This document shows positions 22,655 to 33,459 of a DNA stretch of 64,000 nucleotides, piece after piece. The stretch comes from Omphalotus guepiniiformis. Taxonomy: Eukaryota > Basidiomycota > Agaricomycetes > Agaricales > Omphalotaceae. Location of the stretch: positions 62,001-126,000 of the forward strand of contig JAQOOI010000006.1 in the NCBI GenBank assembly GCA_028554645.1, written 5' to 3'. The notes beneath the pieces were generated by a model. The model searched no databases, was not told the origin of the DNA, and worked only from the letters and a program-made list of their open reading frames with translations. The position numbers and the translations under genes are program-made. Every line of letters starts with the position of its first letter. The first letter of the stretch is position 1.

Positions 22655-23678
22655 TCTCATGCAATTAAAGCGCTCCTTCTCTATTACGCACGCCGAATTA
22701 ATCGCTTCGATTAGCTGTTCATGCTAGGTATATTGCAACCGCGAATATCATACCAAATCCTATCAATGATCAAATAAAACGAGATATTCAGTGTGAGAGC
22801 TTCATTGCTTTGAGAGACTGAGCATTGACAGATGTCTACCACCTCACGGGGTAATGGGTCCTCGTAGGACAGCATAGATCTGCGTCTCACCTAGAGATAT
22901 CGTCAATATGGGATTTGGGGTGCTTGATCTGGGATGCAATGTGACACTGTAATGTCCTAATTGTAGCTGATTTGACTATACAATGTCAGCAGGTGTGCGT
23001 ATTGTATCCCCTACAGGATATAATAAGTCCACACTGCTGACCTGTGGAGATGTAAAGCTTGAGCTGGGGCTAGAAAGAGTCAGTACGGATTGCTATTCAT
23101 AGTTGTGAGCCTCACATGTACTTCTGGTCTAGCCATCCGTTTTACTGTAGCTATTACTAGTATCTTTGGAATTCCTGAGGCTGAGCTTCAAGCTTATTAG
23201 AAGAAGAAAGCAAGTGTGGTTTCTCTTTCAAGTCAATGGTGTCAATGGTTATCTGGCTCACACATGTGTCAGGTCTGGTCATCTGAAGTGACAGTGTGCT
23301 ATACAAATGATACTAGAACCAATGAAGCTCATACACATGTTGTGAGGAGTCAGAGCTTATTGGTGGTATTCATTGTGCAGCATGCACATTTGTGAGATCT
23401 GATTACACAAATTAATGAGCTATGAAGTATACTATAGTATTCATAGACTTTCATAGACTTGACTAAAGCTCAAGCACTGAATATAATAAAACCACGTGAT
23501 TTGTCCGATTGATGACTATAATACGGCATTGCATACACTTCTGGTCTATGATAGTCACTCAAAGAAGTAGTATGCTATCACAAATATGCAATTAGTAGAG
23601 CTTGAGTGTCTTGCAATGCATATAAGTACTCAAAAGAATGCCCATCTCACATACCATTCTCAGCTCATTTCCATCAAC
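22655..23678. other. AT-rich intergenic, pseudogene flank and lectin promoter
   Basis: No gene is seen. The first 200 bases still resemble the 3' flank of the intact F-box copy. The last 160 bases match the upstream region of the lectin copy at 42737, so the duplicated block includes the promoter (TATAAGTA at 23621). Confidence 0.5.
23621..23628 (+). promoter_or_regulatory. TATA-like box of lectin copy 1
   Basis: TATAAGTA lies 58 bases before the ATG. The equivalent sites in copies 2 and 3 read TATAAATA. Confidence 0.4.
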
Positions 23679-24325
23679 ATGTCTTTCACTGGCTACACCA
23701 TTCAAAACACTGCCACTAGTCTTTATGTAGACCTTTTAGGAAGCAACTTTGCACCTGGAACCGAAGTGATCACATTCAACCTTGACCAACCTTTGAAAGG
23801 CTGGCGCAACCAAAATGTTTATCCTTGCCTTTCTGATATATGTGTAACACATAAATGATTTCTTTGCTTAACAGTGGAGGCTCATTCCAGTCAATGCCGG
23901 CCAGAATCTGTGGACAATTCAGAGTGTACTCACAGGCTTGTATGCCTCTCCTGATGGAGTAGCAGCTGTATATGCAATTTCATGATACTAGATAATCCAG
24001 AATAACATTTTCATTTAGGGACAAGGAATTAAATCAAGCCTGACCTCTACTCCTTGGCTTGTCACTGTCTTGAACACTAACAGTGATGTGTACACGTGAG
24101 TTCTTTTGTGCTATTTTGATATTCTCAATATTGATACTTTCTGCATAGCATTGCACTTCCTAATACCAATCTTGTGTGGACTGCTACCCAAAATACAAAC
24201 TTTACTCCTGTTTGTGTTATGTTTAATAGACTTATTATAATGATTCCTGATTTTCAAGTAACTAGGTTACACTTCAAGTAGGCAGCAGTGCTACAAACCA
24301 GCAATGGGCTTTTACAGCTCTCTAA
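23679..24325 (+). CDS. Ricin-B-type beta-trefoil lectin, copy 1
   Basis: Five exons (23679-23816, 23875-23967, 24019-24095, 24149-24209, 24266-24325) encode about 142 residues, the usual size of small fungal ricin-B-like lectins. The start MSFTGYTIQNTATSLYVDL is the first trefoil strand pair; QNVW, NLWTIQ and the final NQQWAF are Q-x-x-W/Q-x-W-type positions of the fold. No signal peptide, as in other cytosolic mushroom lectins, many of which bind glycans of nematodes or insects. Donors of introns 1 and 4 are weak (GTTTAT, GTTTGT), but the same joins are supported by the other two copies. All splice acceptors are AG in this copy, so it is the only clearly intact one. Sugar specificity is unknown. 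Confidence 0.75.
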
Positions 24326-26456
24326 GTGTGTTGACCAAGAAACTGATAGTTTGTTTACATGGTATAGGTGATAGTTCTCAGATTTGAAATTGTCCTTTTG
24401 TATAGTATACATAGCCATCTATGTTCTGTGCTTGTCATGTGCTTATCATGAAAGCAAAAAAATTCCAGTGCTTTCTTCTGACTATGTAGGAAGACTGATA
24501 TATAGAGTGATCCTTGGGTAAACATCAACTTTTACTAGAAAAATGCTTGGCTAATGAGACCTTCAATAAAATATGCTATAAGTAGAGCATGAATTCTAGA
24601 TTTATTGAGCAACAGGCCCATATAGTGCATGTGATCTCAACTAATTGTGAAGAAAAAGTCTTGTTTTGTCTAAAGCCAGCACATAGAGACTGGGAGAAGA
24701 ATGTTTTAGTCTTCATGATCAGCCCTGTGCTACTTGGATTATCAGCCTGCATCCACTGATGCAGGCCAGGACGAATTCGTTCTAGGCTATTCACACTATC
24801 CCTGTTGCTCACTCAAAAAATTAATTAGACAGTGTTAGTAATGACATGAACTTGATGGACTTTAGTGTAGATTGCACCATAGGCAAAACTTATTTCTGCA
24901 TTTGCTAAGGTTCACACTTCTGTCATGGCTAAGTGAACTAGCATACATAAGCTTGTGCCCATTAAATCCAGCACCATATGATTCTAAATTAAACCAGTTG
25001 ATTCAATAACTCTGCAAATATAATGCATATCACCTAGATATACAACACCTCTCAGCTCATATACATTGCACTCACTATTAATGTTAATATTAAAGAACCT
25101 GCCTATGTAAAGCCACTGTGTTAGGCTCAAAGTGACAAGATAAGATCTCAGCTGCAGTTTGTAGAGTCTGTTTGTAGATAATCTGGCTTTGACATTGTGT
25201 AAACTGGCTGGCGATCTCATGCTCAAGTTTTGTGAACCACTCACTAACAGATCTAGCTGGAGTAAGATTTCTCTCAAAAACAGGACAGTTTTGATAATGA
25301 ATTGCACCTCTTATATGACCATTGCAACAAACTTTTTCTACTAAAACTAACTGTGCATCCTGACTTGAGAGTATCTTGTCCATCACAAAAGGTACAACAG
25401 CAAGATCACCCTATTGGAACCCATAATGGTTTTGTCTATGAAGTGACCAACACATCTGATCTCTTGCTTGCTCTAAAGTCATTTGTCCTAGCCTGCACAA
25501 CTCACAGTTACCTATTAGATCAGTAATAAGCTGGTTTTTCAAGTTGTCAAAGTATGTTTCCCATCTGCCTGGGCCTGAAGACCAAAGAGAAAAGAGTATA
25601 GGAACAACAGTGTCATATGCACAACTGTTGTTGCTCCAACACAGGACAACCCTAACCCTGAAATTTTGACCAGCCAGCATGAGGCCAAAGTGGAAATGCA
25701 TGCGGCACATACCATGGGTAATCAGAGTCATGAGGTCCAATCAATTCAGAGGCCCGCTTGAAGGGCCAACTTTTGGCGGAATGGTGCACACATTAAAACG
25801 AATTCTACTTTACATTCCGAATTCGTAAAAGCCTCTCTCACAGGCAACACTAGAAATACTCAAATTCAAAACATCTTGTATATGATGACAAGCAAAGGCC
25901 ACAATGGAATCTACAAGCTTAATGTTTAATACACAAAATTGAAGATGACTAAGGTGAATTCCAGATTTAATAAAATAAAGATTTAGGTATATTCTAGTCT
26001 CCCATCTATTGTTATGATCACTGCAGGCAAGTGCTAGCACTTCTAAGGTAAGTAAGTATAACTTCTAAAGCACATCTTTACTATTACCCATAACAATTAG
26101 TATGGGGGTTAATGTTGGCATAGTTGAGCAGCTCAATACACTTCATTTCTGATTGCTCAAATTGTTAGTATAACTAACAGCTCTGAATCCTGTCTGCAAT
26201 AGTTGTAATTCACATATGCTTCTATGGAGGAAGTAGCATTCCTAGAAAAGGTGTGATTGTCCACATGTTGAAAGGCATGTACATACTTCCATTTTGAAGT
26301 GAATACTAGACATAACTTATGGAAGGAGCACTTTGTGATTCTCACAAGTCTGTGAAAGTTGAGCCTACTTCTATTCTGATCACCCTGACCATAGTAATCA
26401 TTGGTGGTCTCCTGGCTGAATGCTAGTACTCACATGATACAAAGTAATTTGGAATA

Positions 26457-26712
26457 GTGTCATTTGACAGACATACTTTCATTCTTCTGTTTTGAAGTGA
26501 ACATTAGACATAATTCATTGAATGACAGCTTGCATTGTGGAAGAGCTTGGTATGAAAATGCTGGTTCTGATTAATGGAAGTTAAAGTAGTGTCATTTAAA
26601 AGAAATACTTCCAATCTTCCATTTTGAAGTGAACACTATTCATTGAATGTCAGCTTGCATTGTGGAAGAGCTTGGTATGGGAATGCTAATTCTGATAGGT
26701 GGAAGTTGAGCA
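26457..26712. repeat. Two-unit tandem repeat (about 132 bases) plus partial third
   Basis: Units start at about 26457 and 26589 and share TTTTGAAGTGAACA and TGCATTGTGGAAGAGC blocks. A more diverged partial unit lies near 26280-26360. The array ends about 95 bases before lectin copy 2. Confidence 0.6.
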
Positions 26713-26744
26713 ACTCAAATAGGTATCAAAATTTGAGGTTTGAA

Positions 26745-26752
26745 TATAAATA
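26745..26752 (+). promoter_or_regulatory. TATA box of lectin copy 2
   Basis: TATAAATA lies 61 bases before the ATG at 26806. Confidence 0.4.
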
Positions 26753-26805
26753 CTCAAGAAAAACTCAAGAAATACCCATCTCATTCACTGCTCTCAGTCA
26801 TTAAG

Positions 26806-27386
26806 ATGTCTTTCACTGGTTACACCATTAAGAACACTGCCTCTAGTCTTTATGTTGATCTTCGTCAAAACAACTTTGCTCCTGGGACCCACATCATCAC
26901 ACATGGCCTTAATTCTCCAACTGCACGCAACCAGAATGTTTGTCTTTGTCTCTCTGATATATGCATAACCTACACATCTTCTTTCCTCAATAGTGGAGGC
27001 TCATTCCAGTCGATGCTGGCCAGAACCTGTGGACCATTCAGAGTGTACTTACCGGCTTGTACGCTTCTCCTACTGGAGGAGCAGCTGTATGTGCTATTTC
27101 ATGATACCAGATAATCTAGGATTTGACATCTTTATTTAGGGGCAAGGAATTCAGTCAAGCCTGACTTCTACTCCTTGGCTTGTCACTGTCTTGGACACTT
27201 CCCATAATGTGTACACGTGAGTTCTGTGGTTTTTTCTTGATATTCTCAATGTTGATACTTTTGTACACCATTGCACTTCCCAACACCAATCTGGTGTGGA
27301 CCAATGCCCATGGTCTTGCAGAACAGATTACACTCCAAGTAGGCAGCAAGGCTACAAACCAGCAATGGGCTTTTGCAACCCTCTAA
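26806..27386 (+). CDS. Ricin-B-type lectin, copy 2, splice site altered
   Basis: Exons 26806-26937, 26994-27086 and 27140-27216 match copy 1. They encode MSFTGYTIKNTASSLYVDL, then QNV-WRLIPVDAGQNLWTIQ, then the STPWLVTVLDT block. The next exon should start at 27269, but the bases before it are AC, not AG, so the acceptor used by copy 1 (GCATAG) is lost. From 27269 the frame runs on without the fourth intron of copies 1 and 3, through LQVGSKATNQQWAFATL to a stop at 27384-27386. The coding sense is preserved on both sides of the damaged site, giving about 140 residues if a GT-AC intron is spliced. It may be a young pseudogene, a gene with non-canonical splicing, or make a truncated lectin. Confidence 0.55.
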
Positions 27387-28372
27387 ATGTGTTGCTTCAG
27401 AAACAGATGGCTTGTTCAACACAAGTCCCAGATTATGAGGTTATTCGTTTGTACAATATATAGTGTCCATGTGTCCTTGAGCTTCACTTTCAATAAAAAC
27501 AACATGATTGTGCTCCGTGTATCCAAGCTAAACCACATCATTGGCATACACATTGATATGACAACCTAGAACAGGTTGCTGATCGACTTTCAGTCCACCG
27601 TAAGGACCAACCCCAATGGTAAGTAAATCGTCTCAAGTGGTAGTAACAAACAACTTATCCCAAGTCGCACTACACTCCTCGTTCCTTGTAGGGCAGGATA
27701 GACAGTGGTATACCGTTAGCTTTCTGTGAAGGATAGAGTGATAGTGCAAGGCACTCACGCTGTGCGCATACAGAAACGGTGTATCCATCCTACGGCTAAG
27801 TTCGCTCCGAAACACCGTGTTTTCAGGACGTCTAAGTTACATAGATAATGTCGGTAGAAAATCGTTAGAACTCTGCGTTGAAGGACGTCAGGTATTACGC
27901 TCGTACCTGTTCCACGACGCGCCTCCTTCCGGCAAATATACATAGGATAGCGATCAGTATCGGTGGCACGTCTAGATGACTACGCAAGTAACTGGTGCTT
28001 ACCGTCAATGTACACTGCAAGAAGAAATTTACACTCAGGACAGTCAAGCGATACAGTAAACACAAGTGACTGACCTTCTAACTTATCAAATACATCAGGA
28101 CGCCCTTTCCGGAGCTAATACAGAAGTCGGAGAGGCAGCAACGAACTACCCAGGCTAGAAAACACTCATGCTTTCATTGTAGCTTCAGCTGACGGCACAG
28201 CGTCAGGAAGGAACGCAGGTAGTGAGGATTTCCGAGGATAGCCGTTGAAGGATCGGGGTCGTAATGAGAAGAATCAAGAACTGACGCCTGGGTTGTCCCA
28301 TACTGTCAATGGGTCACCAGGTGAAGAAAACGAAACATTCAGCAACAAAAAGCTAGTTCACGAAATGGTCAC
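27387..28372. other. Intergenic
   Basis: No gene is seen. A block near 27500-27524 resembles the downstream edge of the copy-3 lectin segment (43991-44015), so the lectin duplication extends past the stop codon. Confidence 0.4.
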
Positions 28373-28630
28373 CCACTGATCACGTCGTCTGCGGTAGATG
28401 AATAGTAGTACCACGCATTGGAGAAAAGATCGCGTTTCACAACGTCCTACAAATACAGCATGGCACACAACAAGCGAGAAGAAAACCATGTCTATATCAC
28501 CAAGGCTCGATATCCTATTCAACGGCGGCCGTTTCCTCATCACCTTCTCCACTCTCAGGTCACCCTTCGTTTCCCTGACTCTTTTTCCATCCTCCTAGAG
28601 CTTCGCATTAGCGTTCGAATCAAGAAGTTG
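28373..28630 (-). pseudogene. CYB2 pseudogene fragment (exons 3-4)
   Basis: On the minus strand this stretch aligns with the end of exon 3, intron 3 and exon 4 of the CYB2 gene at 13467. The exon-3 part reads RPPLNRISSLGDID against [14 protein letters not shown]. After an acceptor, exon 4 reads close to NAWYYYSSTADD against [12 protein letters not shown]. The donor is mutated (ATGGTT in place of GTAAGA), and a stop-making change lies near 28595. The b5 domain and the rest of the FMN domain are absent. It keeps intron sequence, so it arose by DNA duplication and not from an mRNA. Confidence 0.75.
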
Positions 28631-28690
28631 AACTGGAATAAGGAGTACAATTTGGAATCGAAGTCAAAACGTAACTCTTAAGTATTGCTG

Positions 28691-28727
28691 TTTAGTCAAT
28701 ACCTGTGACTCATCCCCGCTTAGTCAT
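28691..28727. promoter_or_regulatory. AP-1/Gcn4-like site cluster upstream of F-box gene
   Basis: TTAGTCA, TGACTCAT (28706-28713) and CTTAGTCAT (28719-28727) occur in the same order as upstream of the broken copy. Conservation between the copies exceeds that of the surrounding flank. Confidence 0.45.
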
Positions 28728-28836
28728 TTAGCTCAAGATATTTTCGTTTTGCTCAACCAGTGGTGTGGCGTGCTGCCATGCGCACCTGCGCAGACTTTCT
28801 CAGCTCATCGTCCGCGTCGACCTTCGAACGACCACC

Positions 28837-29985
28837 ATGAGCAGTCTAGCTGTCGTACGTGCTCATTATATACCTCTAACCACTAAAAAGTGAACGTCGT
28901 CTAGTCTCTGCCCTCCGAATTAAAACGCTATATCGCTTCTTTTTGTTCACCAGCCGAGTTAGCAACCTTGGCTCGAATACATTCATCGTACCAAGCTGAT
29001 GCCGAAACTATCCTCTACAACCACATTGAATTCTTCATGAAACCCGAAAACCATTCGATTCTGGACACGTTGAAGTCGAACGGAGACAAAGCAAGCCTAG
29101 TACATTCCATGACAGTCGAATTCAGGAAGGATTGGGACTACGAGAATGAGGCGGGGATACGAGCGTCCGATATACTCTGCGATGTACTCAGTAACATGTG
29201 TGCACTCACAGAGCTACGTCTGCACTATGTTCCTCTAGATGTTGATTTTCAAAGACAGTTGGAGAATATTCTATGGTGTGTCTTCGAGTTTTGACGTATT
29301 ATAACCGTTGATAACGATTCCCTGCTATAAGCGATGGATTCTTCAAGCTAGACAAGCTACACTGCAGCGTTCATCTCGATATTACCAAGATCATCAGTTC
29401 GCAGTCGGAATCGCTGCAGGTCCTAGGTCTACACAGTAACGGTGACATGCACAGGGTGCTAAAAGTCTTTGAGGACATTAATGCGGCTCCCGAAACATGT
29501 GGCGAACTGGCCTTTTTCACTTTCGAACGCGAACATTTCGTAAACGTTTTCAATGTCTTGACCGTTTTTCCTACATTTTCCGAAGACAGCGATTTCTCGT
29601 GGCTGCCCATATTTGAGTCATATGATAGCGAACGTCCTTTTTCGAGGTTGGAGGTGACTTGGGTCTGCATACACCTGGAAAATCCCCCTGAAGTGGAGCT
29701 GTTCACAAATTTGTTGGAGGAAATGCTAGGACACTTTTCAAGTGTAACCACTTTTGATTTCCGTTTCCGACATGAGGCTGAGGAGGCTGAAATGGTATGG
29801 TATCCTAGTTAGTCTTTTTCGACCTGGGGTTACTGAACTCAATTCCCATTCCGCAGCTGCTCTCACCGCACGTTGATTCCATTCTCGTGAACATTCTTGG
29901 CGCAGAGACTTTAGAAGGTTGGCCAGTGGGTTTTGATGTGACCTTTGGCCCTTGGTCAGGTGATGAGGATCTACGAGGCTTTTGA
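28837..29985 (+). CDS. F-box-like protein, intact copy
   Basis: Four exons (28837-28854, 28905-29275, 29332-29794, 29857-29985) encode about 326 residues. After the 6-residue first exon comes SLPSELKRYIASFCSPAELATLARIHSSYQADAE, arranged like a fungal F-box; the next stretch, ETILYNHIEFF, fits the usual helix after it. The middle has Leu-rich strands (LHCSVHLDI, LQVLGLHSNGDM). The rest alternates short strands and helices with no named domain. The joins are supported by the broken copy at 21570, which keeps the same introns. A candidate SCF adaptor; substrate unknown. The tiny first exon is placed by ATG context plus the conserved GTACGT donor and is less certain than the rest. Confidence 0.7.
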
Positions 29986-31189
29986 GCACGTAGACCGTGA
30001 ATTGTTAGGCTCCAGTAGTTTGCATTCAATGCTAATCTTTGATTGAATCAATGGGACATTCAGTCAGAGCTTTGTAAGAGTTTCATTGCATTGAGGGAAT
30101 GGGCGCTGAACAGATCTCTACCAAAGAAACTAAATGCTTCAAGAATCATGTGCACTATTAGTAACTCAATTCTTTTGCGAAGGCGTCCTTTGACTGACTA
30201 ACAGTTACCTGGATCCTCGTACGACAGGATGTAGCTGCGCTTGGCCTGGAGTTATTGTTTATACGGGGTTTTGCTTACTTTTTCGTGGGGCAATGCGAAA
30301 CTTGCATCTTGTTGTAATGAATCTCGCACTGTCTAGGCCGAGTCTTGACAATATTGAGTGCTGCTGCTGCTCCGGACATCAAATTGACTTGGATACAACA
30401 ATTGAAGGTGTGTATCAGTTATACTATTGTATTCTTTGTGGTAACCGTCTGACTCTGAGCACAGAATATACTGTATGATACGGTATGCAGCACTAAACCT
30501 AATCTGGAACCTGTACCAGATTGGGCTTTCATGACATCGGTCGCAATATCGACACTTCCGGAATGTACGGTCTTTGCGTCAACTTCCAAGAATCTGAAGT
30601 CCTTTGTGTTCGAGACTACGAAACACTTCGGAGAACGGGACAGAAACAGTGAGTTGGAGTAATCTATGTACGTTGTGAGAACCGGTGCGTTTCCCAGGAA
30701 CTCCAACGGCGTCTTGGTCTACTTGCAGCAAAACCAAGGTATGGCGTTTCCCAGGAACTCCGACAGCTTGGTAGGCTATGTCAGGTTTATGTACGATAAT
30801 TTCTGCTTGTGTTGTCATGAAACTGATTCGTTATCAGGTGTGAACTCCGAATGTTCCCATTCGCAGCTCTAGCAGTGTGAAGGTTAGGCGCCAGTAGTCC
30901 TCTCCAGGTATTTAAGTCGTTGTCCTAGGATGCTGGATCCTCACGCTGGCCGGTTAGTACAATCGCCCACCTCCATCTACAGCGATGATGCTCACTACTT
31001 TGAATCGTCTAGTCATCAACCACTTTTAACTAACTCTCTATTCATATCACTTGCAGTAAGTGTGTCTACCGACATGTCTTTACTTTGTACTCATGCTGTT
31101 CATCTCAACCAGCTCATATCATTGTCAGTCCATCATGTCGTTCTCTTTGGTGAAAATAGAGTTCTCACTGACTCGCACCTTGAAAACAG
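29986..31189. other. Intergenic with 5' UTR of next gene
   Basis: No gene is seen. A short direct repeat (GCGTTTCCCAGGAACTCC) occurs at about 30688 and 30744. The last 134 bases look like a 5' UTR intron: donor GTAAGT at 31056 and acceptor AACAG right before the ATG. Confidence 0.4.
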
Positions 31190-32010
31190 ATGTTCTTCAT
31201 GAAGTCTACGACACTGGTCACTGTTCTGGCCTTATTCACCAGCTTTGTTCTCGCTAGCCCCCTCGATCGACGAGGTTTGTCGTTTATATCTCGCAGCTCA
31301 TCACCTACTAATCCTTCTGTATAGCCGCCAACCTTGAGATTGTCCTTCGAGAGACTCAGAAGAATACAGCGAACTGGCACTTCGGTCTTGTTGTCCGCCC
31401 ACAAGGCACTACTTCCGCTTCTACGACTTTGGAGCATGTCATCGATACAGCGGCGAAGTGTATGGTCTATGATGACTCTAGAAGGACCACAGTCTCCGCT
31501 ACTCAGGCTGCAGTGACCGCACCTTTGATTGCCGCCAATGGGGAGACCACCAACGAACAGCTAAATACTGCTGTTCAAAATATCGCCAAGGCCGTTCCAG
31601 CAGCATCCAAAGATAGTATCAACGGCGGAGACTTCAACAACTGCTTCGATTTCGCTACAGAGACTGTACGACGTCTTGGGACTGCTGGATATCTCTCTGC
31701 TGCTGATGCAGAGAAGTTTGTTGCGTACCACACTGCTCATTCAGCAGCTGTCAAGGCGAAGACTGACTCCACGACCCAAAACTACTGTGCACGGGACCCG
31801 AGTGGCAAGGCTTGCAACACAAAGCCCAATTCGAACACGAAGTCGAACACTAATTCGAACAGTAAATCGAACAGTAAATCGACTACCAACAAGTCTTCGA
31901 AGCCCGCTACCAAGGTGACGAAGCCTAAGGTGACGAAGCCCAAATCTCACCGTAGCGAGGACTCTGACGGTTCGTCTTGTTTTGTTCAACGTGGCTTTGA
32001 GGATTGCTAA
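31190..32010 (+). CDS. Secreted papain-like (LRAT/NlpC-type) candidate 1
   Basis: Exons 31190-31274 and 31325-32010 give about 256 residues. Residues 1-22 are a signal peptide (KSTTLVTVLALFTSFVLA). The domain that follows has NWHFGLVVRP, a His in a beta strand, and about 90 residues later a conserved NGGDFNNCFDFATETVRRLG with Cys at a helix start. His strand first and Cys helix second is the permuted order of LRAT, PPPDE and some NlpC/P60 proteins. This is a fold guess from layout, not a family match. The last 80 residues are a Lys/Ser/Thr/Asn low-complexity tail with repeats of NSKS and VTKPK, ending KSHRSEDSD. The paralogue at 32629-33459 is inverted and tail-to-tail, and keeps both motifs. 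Confidence 0.6.
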
Positions 32011-32628
32011 CGATTTCATTCTGACGAGTTTGAGCTTGATGTCGCTGATTATGAGTAAAGGATGAAATGACTCGAGACATGCGGTAGTGGTTCTAGTAGT
32101 AGGTAGTACCTACAGAAACGGAAATGAACATATCATTTTTAATCATCTCCGTTATCCAACCGATATCTGGCCTGGCTAAAGTTGAGTGAAAACGATATGA
32201 CCAAAGGTCACCTCGCATTTCAAATCAAATCAACTTGGATATATGACAACCGTGTTGATACCGTTCATGAGCCTAGTTCACGAGTCGCAATGTTTGCGCC
32301 TCCCCGAAAGGTCTATCTTGGCTTCAAGATTCTCTAAGTACAATATCACTTGAGGATGCCATACCTTTCCGATTCAGGTGGATGCTGCAACGTATGAGTC
32401 ACACATTAGGTGAATATAGCTATGCCCGTGAAGGTTCCGCGGTGATTTTGGTTTTTCACCCCGAGTAAAAAGTACTCATCAAATGAAAGCTTCTCATTCG
32501 TGACCAGCATATAATTACGCTTCAGCTACCCCAGCGACATACCATACAAGACTGTTCCCACCATCAAATCCTTACTCGTCACCTTCCACTTCAACGTCTA
32601 GTTTGAGTTAGTTAGCAAAGTCCGACCC
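32011..32628. other. Shared 3' intergenic of convergent pair
   Basis: No gene is seen between the two convergent paralogues. It should hold both transcript ends. Confidence 0.5.
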
Positions 32629-33459
32629 TCATGGCTTAACAGACACACCATCTTCGCTACGGTGACCCTTCTTGCCAGAGACCTTTTTGGGCTTGGTAGG
32701 TTTCGTGGTTCCGCCAGTGACCTTGTGAGTGGGTTTAGCTGGCTGGGTGGTGTGCTGAGTGGCATGGGTAGCATGTGCTGTGCCGGTCGTATGCTTCAAA
32801 TTGCTGCCAGCAGAGGTACCGCCGGGCTTAGTGCAAGCAGCACCCTTTGTGTCTCGACGGCACTCCCCCATCGTAACGTGATCCGTGTTCGCTTTGACAG
32901 CCGCCGCATGAGTAGTGTGGTACTCAACAAACCTCTGCGCATCAGCAGCAGAAAGGTATCCTGCCGTTCCAAGACGTCGTGCAGCCTCTGTCGCAAAATC
33001 AAAGCAGTTATTGAAGTCTCCATTGTTGATACTATTCTTCGACGCTGCTGGAACACCCCTGGCAACAGCCTGGACGGCAGCACTGAGCTGGTCGTCTGTA
33101 GTCTCCCCTTTAGATGCAATCAAAGGTGCAGTCACTGCAGCCTGATGCGCGCCAACAGTTGTCGATCTTGAGTCGTCATAGACCATGCACTTCTGTTCTG
33201 TATCGATGACATGCTCAAGCGTTGTAGAGGCAGCAGTGGTGCCTCGCGGACGGACAACGAGAGCGAAATGCCACCTAGCAGTGTTCCTCTGAGTTTCTCG
33301 AAGGACTAGCTCGAGGTTGGCCGCTGTTTGAGCTGGTAAGTGATGAACGGTATGTAAACAAAGAGACAACGGACCTCGACGTTCGAGAGGACTGGCAATA
33401 ACGACCCCAGCGAAGAAGGCCAGCAAGGCGACTAGGGTCACGGATTTCATTAAGAACAT
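32629..33459 (-). CDS. Secreted papain-like (LRAT/NlpC-type) candidate 2
   Basis: Exons 33459-33375 and 33323-32629 give about 259 residues. The 51-base intron is open in frame and has a poor donor (GTCCGT), so retention adding 17 residues is possible. The first exon is 85 bases, exactly as in the paralogue. The signal peptide is KSVTLVALLAFFAGVVIA. Shared core: RWHFALVVRP, CMVYDDSRSTTV, and NNGDFNNCFDFATEAARRLG with the candidate Cys. Two further Cys in CRRDTKGAACTK may pair. The tail is His/Thr/Lys-rich (HATHATQHTTQPAKPTHK) and ends KKGHRSEDG. A 5' UTR intron (about 33460-33589) is likely, since an acceptor abuts the ATG as in the other copy. Confidence 0.6.
   Translation of the reverse strand: MFLMKSVTLVALLAFFAGVVIASPLERRGPLSLCLHTVHHLPAQTAANLELVLRETQRNTARWHFALVVRPRGTTAASTTLEHVIDTEQKCMVYDDSRSTTVGAHQAAVTAPLIASKGETTDDQLSAAVQAVARGVPAASKNSINNGDFNNCFDFATEAARRLGTAGYLSAADAQRFVEYHTTHAAAVKANTDHVTMGECRRDTKGAACTKPGGTSAGSNLKHTTGTAHATHATQHTTQPAKPTHKVTGGTTKPTKPKKVSGKKGHRSEDGVSVKP

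Larger units (their letters stand above)
24326..26805. other. AT-rich gene-poor stretch
   Basis: No firm gene. Two minus-strand open frames (25411-25740 and 25090-25386, about 109 and 98 codons) are Cys/His-containing, run in the same order and could be remnants of one decayed gene or mobile element, but I do not recognise them. A tandem repeat precedes lectin copy 2. Confidence 0.4.

Noticed and set aside
25090..25740. Two minus-strand frames of about 100 codons with Cys and His, possibly transposon-derived
   Set aside because: No motif I can name, no start or splice support; kept only as a remark on the AT-rich stretch.
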